From Knoellia sp. S7-12 (lineage in GTDB: Bacteria > Actinomycetota > Actinomycetes > Actinomycetales > Dermatophilaceae): DNA of 64,000 bases. Of the stretch, positions 57,406 through 64,000 are shown piece after piece. Position numbers and translations under genes: made by a program. Positions within the stretch are counted from its first letter, which is position 1, and each line of letters opens with the position of its first letter. The stretch lies in the NCBI RefSeq assembly GCF_040518285.1, contig NZ_CP155449.1, positions 4,092,001-4,156,000 of the forward strand, in the 5' to 3' direction. The notes beneath the pieces were generated by a model. The model saw only the letters and a program-made list of their open reading frames with translations, was not told the DNA's origin and searched no databases.

Positions 57406-58860
57406 TCAGGCCTGCGGCGTGGACTCGGGTTGGTCGGCCCACCAGGTCCGGAGTCGGTCGGCGGCGGCCTCGGGTCCGATGGGGCCCTCATCGAGCCGCA
57501 CGGACAACAGGTACTTGTAGGCCCGACCGAGCACCGGCCCGGGCTTGATCCCCAACACGTCGGCGATCTCGTTGCCGTCGAGCTCGGGTCGCACCGCCGC
57601 CAGTTCCTCCTGCTCGAGGAGCAGCCCGATCCGACGCTCCAGCTCGTCATAGGTGCGCGAAAGTCGCTGTGCCTTGCGGACATTGCGGGTGGTGCAGTCT
57701 GCCCGAGTGAGCCGGTGCAACCGGGGCAGCAGGGGTCCGGCGTCGGTGATGTAGCGCCGCACCGCCGAGTCGGTCCACTGCCCCTCGCCGTATCCGTGGA
57801 AGCGCAGGTGCAACTCCACGAGCCGCGAGACGGCCTTGATCGTCTCCTTGTCGAAGCGCAGCGCCTTGAGCCGCTTGGCGGTCAACTTGGCGCCGACGAC
57901 TTCGTGGTGGTGGAAGCTCACGCCTCCCGCCGGCTCGAACCGACGCGTCGCCGGCTTGCCGATGTCGTGGAGCAGGGCCGCCAGCCGCAGGACGAGATCC
58001 GGCCCAGGCACGGGTTCAGCGGGCCCGTCGGTCGGACCCTCGAGGTCGATCGCCTGCTCCAGGACGATGAGTGAGTGGTCGTAGACGTCCTTGTGACGGT
58101 GGTGCTCATCCACCTCCAGCTGCAGTGCCGGGAGTTCAGGCAGCACGTATGCCGCGAGCCCACTTGCCGTGAGCAGCTCCAGTCCCGCGCGGGGCCGGGG
58201 AGCAAGCAACAGTTTGACCAGTTCGTCACGCACCCGCTCCGCCGAGACGATCTCGAGGCTGGGAGCCATCGCCTGCATCGCGGCATACACCTGCGGAGCC
58301 GGGACGAGACCGAGCTGCGCGACGAAGCGCACGGCGCGCATCATCCGGAGCGGGTCGTCGCCGAAGCTCACCTCGGGCGCAGCAGGGGTGCGCAGCACGC
58401 CTGCCTCGAGGTCGGCCAACCCGCCATGGGGGTCGACGAACTCGAGTGAAGGGAGCCGGAGCGCCATCGCGTTGACGGTGAAGTCGCGCCGGACGAGGTC
58501 CTCCTCGAGCGACTCGCCGAACGCGACGACCGGCTTGCGGGTCACACCGTCATAGGCGTCGGCGCGGTAGGTCGTGATCTCGACAACTGTCTCAACGCCG
58601 TCGACCCGGCGCCGGGCCCCGATCGTGCCGAACTCGCGGCCCATGTCCCACGTCGCCGTCCCCCAGGAACGCAGGATCGCCTCGGTCTCATCGGGCGACG
58701 CGCTCGTGGCGAAGTCGAGGTCGGGAGGAGTGCGGTCGAGGAACGCATCGCGCACGGGACCACCCACCAGAGCCAGCTCGTGACCCCCCTGGCTGAACAG
58801 GGATCCGAGCTGGGTGAGCAACGGCAGCACCGGTGCGAGACGGGCGACGGCCTGCTTCAT
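57406..58860 (-). CDS. cca: CCA tRNA nucleotidyltransferase
   Basis: ATG at 58860 (MKQAVARLAPVLPLL) gives 484 aa, close to M. tuberculosis PcnA; an upstream ATG at 58911 would add 17 poorly conserved residues. The class II nucleotidyltransferase head has ELALVGGPVRDAFLDR, DLDFATSASPDE (metal-binding D-x-D), then RRDFTVNAMAL and GDDPLRMMRAVRFVAQLG. An HD domain follows (VYDHSLIVLEQ, LLHDIGKPATR). It adds or repairs the 3' CCA of tRNAs. The gene is divergent from the NUDIX gene, as Rv3907c and Rv3908 are in mycobacteria. Confidence 0.95.
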   Translation of the reverse strand: MKQAVARLAPVLPLLTQLGSLFSQGGHELALVGGPVRDAFLDRTPPDLDFATSASPDETEAILRSWGTATWDMGREFGTIGARRRVDGVETVVEITTYRADAYDGVTRKPVVAFGESLEEDLVRRDFTVNAMALRLPSLEFVDPHGGLADLEAGVLRTPAAPEVSFGDDPLRMMRAVRFVAQLGLVPAPQVYAAMQAMAPSLEIVSAERVRDELVKLLLAPRPRAGLELLTASGLAAYVLPELPALQLEVDEHHRHKDVYDHSLIVLEQAIDLEGPTDGPAEPVPGPDLVLRLAALLHDIGKPATRRFEPAGGVSFHHHEVVGAKLTAKRLKALRFDKETIKAVSRLVELHLRFHGYGEGQWTDSAVRRYITDAGPLLPRLHRLTRADCTTRNVRKAQRLSRTYDELERRIGLLLEQEELAAVRPELDGNEIADVLGIKPGPVLGRAYKYLLSVRLDEGPIGPEAAADRLRTWWADQPESTPQA

Positions 58861-58924
58861 GAGCGCAGCGGGAGGCGGGGTGGGTGACACGAGTGACAAG
58901 AGTAGGTGCATCAGCGGGCGTGGT

Positions 58925-58930
58925 TAGAGT
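58925..58930 (+). promoter_or_regulatory. -10 box for a probably leaderless NUDIX transcript
   Basis: TAGAGT ends 6 bases before the ATG at 58937, so transcription would begin at or next to the start codon. No ribosome site is visible and no good -35 is present. Leaderless mRNAs are common in Actinobacteria. Confidence 0.45.
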
Positions 58931-58936
58931 GACCAG

Positions 58937-59419
58937 ATGAGCCATGCCGCAGCGGAACCACCCCGGGTCATCCGGCGGCTCCCTGCGGTCGAGGAGCGAT
59001 CCGCCGGAGGCGTGGTCGTCGATGTGCACGACGGAGAGGCACGGATCGCCGTCATCGCGCGGCGCAACCGGGCTGGCCGCGTCGAGTGGTGCCTGCCCAA
59101 GGGGCACATCGAAGGCGCCGAAACCCTCCCGCAGACCGCCGCCCGAGAGGTCGCGGAAGAGACCGGCATACAGGGCAAGGTCCTCATCGAGCTGGGCACG
59201 ATCGACTACTGGTTCGCGGTCGGTGACCGGCGGATCCACAAGTACGTCCACCACTACCTGCTCGAGGCGATCGGCGGCGTCCTCACCATCGAGAACGATC
59301 CCGACCACGAGGCGATCGACGTCGCCTGGTTCGCCCTGCGCGACGCCCACCAGCACCTCACGTTCCCCAACGAGCGCCGGATCGCCCGGATCGCTTGGCA
59401 GCGGCTCGCCGGAGACTGA
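58937..59419 (+). CDS. NUDIX hydrolase (MutT4-like)
   Basis: A 160-aa protein. The NUDIX box is complete: GHIEGAETLPQTAAREVAEE followed by TGI, matching G-x5-E-x7-REVxEE-x-G-I. The preceding VEWCLPKGHIEG and the opening SAGGVVVD are typical of the family. It should hydrolyse a nucleoside diphosphate-linked substrate; the syntenic mycobacterial gene is mutT4 (Rv3908), thought to act in nucleotide-pool sanitation. The substrate here is not determined. The next gene starts 63 bp downstream, where other Actinobacteria usually have a DUF6049 gene and murJ. Confidence 0.9.
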   Translation: MSHAAAEPPRVIRRLPAVEERSAGGVVVDVHDGEARIAVIARRNRAGRVEWCLPKGHIEGAETLPQTAAREVAEETGIQGKVLIELGTIDYWFAVGDRRIHKYVHHYLLEAIGGVLTIENDPDHEAIDVAWFALRDAHQHLTFPNERRIARIAWQRLAGD

Positions 59420-59482
59420 CCCCCGCGTCCTCCCCACGGCAACACATAGGATGAGCGCCACACTGAGTGGAAGGGGCACCCG

Positions 59483-61693
59483 TTGGAGGGCGTCGGACCG
59501 GGAACCACCCTCGATGGGCGCTACACCACGCAGCGCAGGATCGAGCAACGCCACGGGGGCGAACGCTGGACTGCTGACGACACGACCCTCGGGCGCTCCG
59601 TCGTCGTCCTCTGCCTGGCCGACTCCGACCACCGGTCCAGCGCCGTGCTCGACGCGGCTCGGCGGGCTGCCGGTGTCGACACATCCACCCTCCACCGGGT
59701 CCTCGACGTCGGCCGCGAGCGCGGCCTCGCCTGGGTCGTCGAGCCCGACAACGCCGGCGCACGTTCGCTGGCCCAACTCGTTCACGAAGGCGGACTCCCC
59801 GCGGACGAAGTGCGTCGCATCGTCGGCGAAGTGGCGACTGCTCTCGAATCTGCCCGCCAGCGCGGCCTGCACCACCTTGACCTGCGTCCCGAGGACGTCC
59901 TGCGGACCCTCGACGGCGAGGTGCGCGTGCGCGGCGTCGCCACGAGCGCGGCTCTCGTCGAACTCGACGACCTCGAGCCCGATGACGCGTCCCGTCGCGA
60001 CGCCATCGGCGTCGTCTCCTTGGCGTATGCCGGGCTCACCGGTCTGTGGCCCGGTGACGGTCAGACGTCGCTCGGGTCCGCCCCCCGCGTCCTGGGGGGC
60101 GTCGCCGCTCCGTCCGAGATCGCTGCCGGAGTGCCGCGCGACCTCGATGCCCTTTGCCGGTTGACCCTCGGTGAGGATCAGGGGCCGACGTCTCCTGGCG
60201 ACTTCGCCCGTCAGATCGCGCCCTGGCCCTCACGTCAGGTGGCAGGACGGTCCACGATCGCGACGACAAGTGCGGTCGATCCTCGCGTGTCCACCGCCTT
60301 GTCCCCCGCGACACCACGGGTCACGTCTGCCGCAACGACCCCCGGCCCGACGCCAAGCCCGAGCGCACAGCCGGCCCCCGTCCCGACGACCGCACTTGCC
60401 CCGGCAGCCCTCGACCGCTCGGCCGAGGACGGAGACGTCGAGGTGTTCGAGGACGACTCGCCAACCCGGGTCATTGACCGGCGCGAGCTGGACGAGCCAT
60501 CGGTCGACGAGAGCTCCCCGGTCACCGAAGCCATCCCGATCTCCGACGTGGCCGTCACCACGACGCCCCGCCCCGAGCTCGACAGCACGGCCGAGTTCGC
60601 GGCCGTTGCCCCCACGCCCGAGGCACGCACGCCTCAGCCGGCCACGGCCGACACTGATGAGGTCGATGGCGACACCCACGACGACTCCACCGACCGCCAC
60701 CCGGCCGACGCAGGCGACCATGCGGCCTCGGGGCCCAGCGCCGCCGGACCCAGCGCCGCTGCGAGCGCGGCGGCGAGTGCAGCCGCGGCCGCGTCGGCTG
60801 CCGGTGCTGCCATGTCCGGTGCCGGGTCGGTCGTGGCCGGTGCCGTGGGTCGAGTGGGCTCACGAGTTGGCACGTTCAGCCGACAGGTCGGCGATCGCGC
60901 CGCTGAGAAGGCGGCCGAGCGCCGCGGCTTCCATGAGCGGATCACCGGTCCCAACGCCCCCGGCCTGACGCCAGACGGTGAGAAACTTCGGCCCGGGACC
61001 GGGACCGATGCGTTCCTCGAACCTCCCGCGCCACTCGTGCCCGCTCAGCCCTTGACCAGGGACGAGTCCAAGGTCGCCCTCGGAATCGTCGCCGCCTTCC
61101 TCGTCCTGGCCCTGATCGTCGGTCTGTGGGGTGTCTCGCGGATCGGCTCCAACACCAACATCGACTTCGGTGGGGTCCCTGCCCGGTCCATCTCTGCCTC
61201 CCCCACCCCATCCACTCCCTCCGCAAGCGGCTCAGCAAGGGCCCCCAGTGCGACGACGGGTGAGGCTCTGCAGATCCTGGGTGCCGACGGATTTGACCCG
61301 CAGGGTGACAGCCGCGAGAACGGCACGCGCGCACCGCGTGTGTTCGACGGAAACCCCCAGACCGCCTGGCAGTCCGAGGGCTACTCCTCAGCGAGCTTCG
61401 GTGGGCTCAAGCGTGGCGTCGGCGTCAGTGTCGACCTCGGCCCCAATGTCGCTGCCCGCGAGATCAGGCTCACCCTTGCCAACAGCGCCGACGTCGAGGT
61501 CTACGTCAATGCCGAGCGCACCCTGTCCGGGGCCATCAAGGTGGGCGAGAAGGCCGACGCCAACGGCACGGTGTCGTTCCCGGTCAAGGCCGGCACGACC
61601 GGCCAATACGTCATCGTGTGGTTCACCGGCCTCACCACGGACGACAGTGGCCGCTACCGCGCCATCCTGGGCGAGGTCGAGGTCAAGAACTGA
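59483..61693 (+). CDS. Membrane pseudokinase with extracellular discoidin-like domain (MurJ-associated type)
   Basis: TTG start at 59483 with GGAAGGGG six bases upstream, 736 aa. The N-terminal domain (about 8-255) is kinase-like but degenerate: the ATP lysine region is VVVLCL with no Lys, the HRD motif is HLDLRPEDVL (Asp133 kept, Arg lost) and DFG is absent (RVRGVATSA). A long disordered Thr/Pro/Ala linker follows, then one TM helix (GIVAAFLVLALIVGLWGV, about 535-553) and a C-terminal beta-sandwich (from about 595; RAPRVFDGNPQTAWQSEGY, GVGVSVDLGPNVAAREIRL) of the discoidin-like type. This is the C-terminal half of mycobacterial MviN (Rv3910), where the pseudokinase follows the MurJ flippase and recruits FHA protein FhaA when phosphorylated. 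Here no MurJ part is encoded upstream. It should still be an FHA-binding membrane adaptor. sigM follows after one base. Confidence 0.85.
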   Translation: MEGVGPGTTLDGRYTTQRRIEQRHGGERWTADDTTLGRSVVVLCLADSDHRSSAVLDAARRAAGVDTSTLHRVLDVGRERGLAWVVEPDNAGARSLAQLVHEGGLPADEVRRIVGEVATALESARQRGLHHLDLRPEDVLRTLDGEVRVRGVATSAALVELDDLEPDDASRRDAIGVVSLAYAGLTGLWPGDGQTSLGSAPRVLGGVAAPSEIAAGVPRDLDALCRLTLGEDQGPTSPGDFARQIAPWPSRQVAGRSTIATTSAVDPRVSTALSPATPRVTSAATTPGPTPSPSAQPAPVPTTALAPAALDRSAEDGDVEVFEDDSPTRVIDRRELDEPSVDESSPVTEAIPISDVAVTTTPRPELDSTAEFAAVAPTPEARTPQPATADTDEVDGDTHDDSTDRHPADAGDHAASGPSAAGPSAAASAAASAAAAASAAGAAMSGAGSVVAGAVGRVGSRVGTFSRQVGDRAAEKAAERRGFHERITGPNAPGLTPDGEKLRPGTGTDAFLEPPAPLVPAQPLTRDESKVALGIVAAFLVLALIVGLWGVSRIGSNTNIDFGGVPARSISASPTPSTPSASGSARAPSATTGEALQILGADGFDPQGDSRENGTRAPRVFDGNPQTAWQSEGYSSASFGGLKRGVGVSVDLGPNVAAREIRLTLANSADVEVYVNAERTLSGAIKVGEKADANGTVSFPVKAGTTGQYVIVWFTGLTTDDSGRYRAILGEVEVKN

Positions 61694-61694
61694 C

Positions 61695-62273
61695 ATGGCC
61701 GACCTCGAGGGTGCCGACGATCGCGCCCTCATGGCCCGTCACGTCGCTGGTGACACGGACGCTTTTGGCGAACTCTTCCGCCGGCATCGTGATCGCCTGT
61801 GGGCTGTAGCCGTGCGCACCACCGGCGACCGCGAACTGGCTGCCGACTGCGTCCAGGAGGGTTTCATCAACGCGTTCCGGCGTGCGGGGTCCTATCGCGG
61901 CGATGCTGCGGTGTCTACGTGGCTGCACCGGATCGTCATCAACGCCTGCCTCGATCGCCTGCGGCGTGAGCGCGACGTCCTTCGCCGCGCCGGGGACGCC
62001 GCGGACATCGACATCATCGACACCCACGACCGTCACGGCGAGGCGCTGACCGGCCTCGACGTCCGCGCGGCTCTCGCGCAGCTCCCGGAGCACCAGCGCG
62101 TCGTGCTTGTCCTCGTCGACATGCACGGTATGCCGGTTTCCGAGGCTGCGCTGACCCTCGGTGTCGCTGTGGGCACGGTGAAGTCGCGCTGTGCACGTGG
62201 ACGCGCAGCCCTGGCAGCGCTGCTCGGGCAGGCATCCGACGACGTCAGTCGGGAACCCGGGGCGACCTCGTGA
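61695..62273 (+). CDS. sigM: ECF RNA polymerase sigma factor (SigM-type)
   Basis: ATG at 61695, one base after the pseudokinase stop, 192 aa. Region 2 contains DAFGELFRRHRDRLWAVAV, RELAADCVQEGFINAFRR and the -10-recognising STWLHRIVINACLDRLRR; region 4 contains LPEHQRVVLVLVDMHGMPVSE and the helix-turn-helix LGVAVGTVKSRCARGRAAL. The order pseudokinase - sigM - anti-sigma - trxB matches Rv3910-Rv3913 in M. tuberculosis, where SigM is controlled by the downstream anti-sigma gene. SigM of mycobacteria governs surface and secreted proteins; whether it controls the surface-protein island here is open. Confidence 0.9.
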   Translation: MADLEGADDRALMARHVAGDTDAFGELFRRHRDRLWAVAVRTTGDRELAADCVQEGFINAFRRAGSYRGDAAVSTWLHRIVINACLDRLRRERDVLRRAGDAADIDIIDTHDRHGEALTGLDVRAALAQLPEHQRVVLVLVDMHGMPVSEAALTLGVAVGTVKSRCARGRAALAALLGQASDDVSREPGATS

Positions 62274-62346
62274 CGTCCTACCAAGAGGGCCACACCCTGC
62301 CGCGGCCGCTGTGCGACCTCGCCGGCGGTCACTCGACACCTGGCCT

Positions 62347-62352
62347 GAGGAG
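62347..62352 (+). promoter_or_regulatory. Ribosome binding site deciding the anti-sigma start
   Basis: GAGGAG six bases before the GTG at 62359; the overlapping GTG at 62356 and earlier in-frame starts have worse spacing. Confidence 0.6.
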
Positions 62353-62358
62353 TTGGTG

Positions 62359-63171
62359 GTGAACACGCACGACGACGACACGGACCCGACCGGGATGCGT
62401 GCGCTGCTGCGCGGGCTCCCGGATCCGGGGCCCATGCCCGACGATCTCGTCGACCGGATTCGCGCCTCTCTTGCCGACCTGCCGCCGCTCGAGGGCTCCG
62501 GTGTGGACTCGGCCGAGGGGCACCAGTCCGCGACAGGCGTGGTTTCACGTGAAACCACGCATCCCGCTGCCACCCGAGCGTCGTGGTGGGCGCGACACGG
62601 GAGCCACGTCGCCGTGGCTGCTGTCGTCCTCGTCGGTGGCGGCGTCGTGGCCTCGATTCCTTTCGGTGAACTCGGTTCCGTATCGAACACCGAGGGCGCC
62701 GCTTCTGCCGGTTCCGACACGGCCGGCGACCAGAGCAAGTCCTTCACGGAGTCGGACGCGGAACCCGCTGCACCCCAGAACACACCCGATCTGAACGACG
62801 CTGACGGTGGACGTCAGGCCGTTCTCGGGGCCATCGCCGTCCGGCTCTCCGGCCGCGCCTACACAGCGGCGGATCTGGCGAGCCAACTCGGCCCGGTGTA
62901 CGCCAGCGGGGCCGGTCCGACGACCACCCCGCTGACGGCCGAGGCCCCAGGCATCGGCCCGATCGGCACGGAGATCGGTGTGCGGAGCTGTCTCGAGGCG
63001 CTCGGGCTCCCCCGCGCGACCCGCGCAGACGTGGACCTCAGCACCCTCGACGGGACTCCGGCCGCGGTGCTTGTCGTGACCCTCGAAGGTGAGCGGACGG
63101 CATACGCCGTCGGTCGTGACTGCACCACGGACAACCCGGCCCTGCTCGCGGGACCGGTGGCCCTGCCCTGA
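62359..63171 (+). CDS. Membrane anti-sigma factor (partner of SigM)
   Basis: GTG at 62359 gives 270 aa (MNTHDDDTDPTGMRALLRGL). The cytoplasmic part (about 1-80) has the LPDPGPMPDDLVDRIRASLA helix found at the start of actinobacterial anti-sigma proteins of the RsmA type. One TM helix follows (HVAVAAVVLVGGGVVASIPF, about 83-102) and an extracytoplasmic domain of about 165 residues (GRQAVLGAIAVRLSGRAYTA, EIGVRSCLEALGLP, AVLVVTLEGERTAYAVGRD). There is no HxxxCxxC zinc motif. Position directly after sigM and before trxB matches Rv3912. It should hold SigM at the membrane until an envelope signal releases it. The gene contains a parS site at codons 60-68, so the local protein sequence (TGVVSRETTHP) is partly dictated by that site. 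Confidence 0.85.
   Translation: MNTHDDDTDPTGMRALLRGLPDPGPMPDDLVDRIRASLADLPPLEGSGVDSAEGHQSATGVVSRETTHPAATRASWWARHGSHVAVAAVVLVGGGVVASIPFGELGSVSNTEGAASAGSDTAGDQSKSFTESDAEPAAPQNTPDLNDADGGRQAVLGAIAVRLSGRAYTAADLASQLGPVYASGAGPTTTPLTAEAPGIGPIGTEIGVRSCLEALGLPRATRADVDLSTLDGTPAAVLVVTLEGERTAYAVGRDCTTDNPALLAGPVALP
62537..62560. promoter_or_regulatory. parS centromere-like site for ParB
   Basis: A perfect 24-bp palindrome whose centre, 62542-62555, is GTTTCACGTGAAAC, the exact core of bacterial parS sites (B. subtilis TGTTTCACGTGAAACA, Streptomyces GTTTCACGTGAAAC). It lies inside the anti-sigma gene, in the block that in Actinobacteria leads to trxA, parB, parA and oriC. ParB should load here to organise the origin region for segregation. 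Confidence 0.9.
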
Positions 63172-63279
63172 CCGCGGGTCGGGCCGAGTGTCGGGAACAC
63201 TGAGCGCCTAGGATCAGTTGCAACCTTGACCACCGTATGTAGCGGTGGTTTCCCACCACTGCCACAAGGGACGGTGTTC

Positions 63280-64000
63280 GTGAGCTCCCCCGCCGACGCA
63301 ACCAATGGCCAGGACGTCAGTGCCCCAAGAAGCGTCATCATCATTGGGTCCGGCCCGGCCGGATACACCGCAGCCGTGTATGCCGCCCGCGCCAACCTCC
63401 GGCCCGTGCTGTTCGAGGGTGCCGTCACCGCTGGTGGGGCGCTCATGAACACGACCGAGGTCGAGAACTTCCCCGGATTCCGCGACGGCATCATGGGCCC
63501 GGTCCTCATGGACGAGATGCGAGCCCAGGCCGAGCGCTTCGGCGCCGAGCTCATCACCGACGACATCGAGATTGTCTCGCTCGACGGTGAGATCAAGACC
63601 GTCGTCGACGGCGAGGGCCGCACCTGGCGCGCCCGGTCGATCATCCTGGCCATGGGTTCGGCCTACCGCGAGCTCGGCCTGCCCGATGAGAAGCGCCTCT
63701 CCGGCCACGGCGTCTCGTGGTGTGCCACCTGCGACGGGTTCTTCTTCCGCGACCAGGACATCGCTGTCGTCGGAGGTGGTGACTCCGCCATCGAGGAGGC
63801 AACCTTCCTCACCAAGTTCGCCCGGTCGGTCACCCTGATCCACCGTCGTGAGGAGCTGCGCGCCTCCAAGATCATGGCTGAGCGCGCCCTCACCAACGAC
63901 AAGATCAAGTTCGCCTGGAACAGCGAGGTAGCCGCAGTCAACGGTGGCGACAAGCTGTCCGGTGTGACGCTGCGTGACACAGTCACCGGCGAGCTCAGCG
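63280..64000 (+). CDS. trxB: Thioredoxin reductase (partial, continues past the window)
   Basis: GTG at 63280 with AAGGG nine bases upstream; 240 codons are visible. The FAD-binding motif is [20 protein letters not shown], the redox-active disulfide motif is CATC in [11 protein letters not shown], and the NADPH site is [15 protein letters not shown] followed by [10 protein letters not shown]. TrxB reduces thioredoxin with NADPH. A thioredoxin gene would be expected just beyond the window, as in Rv3913-Rv3914. The 108-bp gap upstream includes a small GGTGG-TTTC-CCACC hairpin (63244-63257) but no clear promoter. Confidence 0.96.
   Translation, partial: MSSPADATNGQDVSAPRSVIIIGSGPAGYTAAVYAARANLRPVLFEGAVTAGGALMNTTEVENFPGFRDGIMGPVLMDEMRAQAERFGAELITDDIEIVSLDGEIKTVVDGEGRTWRARSIILAMGSAYRELGLPDEKRLSGHGVSWCATCDGFFFRDQDIAVVGGGDSAIEEATFLTKFARSVTLIHRREELRASKIMAERALTNDKIKFAWNSEVAAVNGGDKLSGVTLRDTVTGELS

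Overview
This window is chromosomal DNA from a high-GC actinobacterium. Genes are tightly packed with 4-nt stop/start overlaps, and GTG and TTG starts are common. The right end has the order cca (pcnA) - NUDIX (mutT4) - pseudokinase - sigM - anti-sigma - trxB, which in Mycobacterium tuberculosis runs Rv3907c to Rv3913 next to parAB and oriC. A perfect parS core inside the anti-sigma gene supports an origin-proximal position. Codon use and the octamer GTATGCCG, which occurs about once per kb in the core part, suggest a member of the Micrococcales, possibly Intrasporangiaceae. That placement is inference.

Region 1 (1-25.8 kb) is a cell-surface polysaccharide locus made of two convergent operons. 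The plus-strand operon (1-13,158) encodes an FkbM methyltransferase, glycosyltransferases including a 1510-aa multi-domain enzyme, a WecC-type UDP-ManNAc dehydrogenase, an asparagine-synthase-like protein and a DUF6270 protein. Its first 3.5 kb is visibly richer in A+T and carries TTA codons. The minus-strand operon (25,812 down to 13,183) encodes two GT4 glycosyltransferases, a Wzm/Wzt-type ABC exporter, WecB (UDP-GlcNAc 2-epimerase), an exported carbohydrate-binding/beta-propeller protein, a second DUF6270 protein and a heparinase II/III-like protein. Together they suggest synthesis, ABC-dependent export and remodelling of a polymer probably containing ManNAc uronic acid (teichuronic-acid-like).

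Region 2 (25.9-57.2 kb) starts with a zinc-ribbon membrane protein and a TB7.3-like biotinyl carrier. Then comes the most unusual part, a 30-kb minus-strand island. A signalling operon (LpqN-like protein, PP2C phosphatase, FHA protein, transmembrane Ser/Thr kinase, FHA-HTH protein) lies upstream of an assembly operon (MoxR ATPase, DUF58 protein, transglutaminase-fold membrane protein) that runs into three tandem genes for giant (about 2,125 aa) membrane-anchored Ig/cadherin-like and fibronectin-III proteins. Copies 2 and 3 are near-identical over about 4.8 kb at a fixed 6,478-bp spacing but differ at their C-termini. The transglutaminase domain appears to have lost its catalytic Cys and Asp. 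I read this as a phospho-controlled surface-fibre system with a variable-tip gene family.

Region 3 (57.2-64 kb) is the conserved origin-proximal block. The pseudokinase normally fused to, or encoded beside, the lipid II flippase MurJ stands alone here, with only 63 bp between it and the NUDIX gene. No rRNA, tRNA, CRISPR array, transposase or prophage gene was seen.
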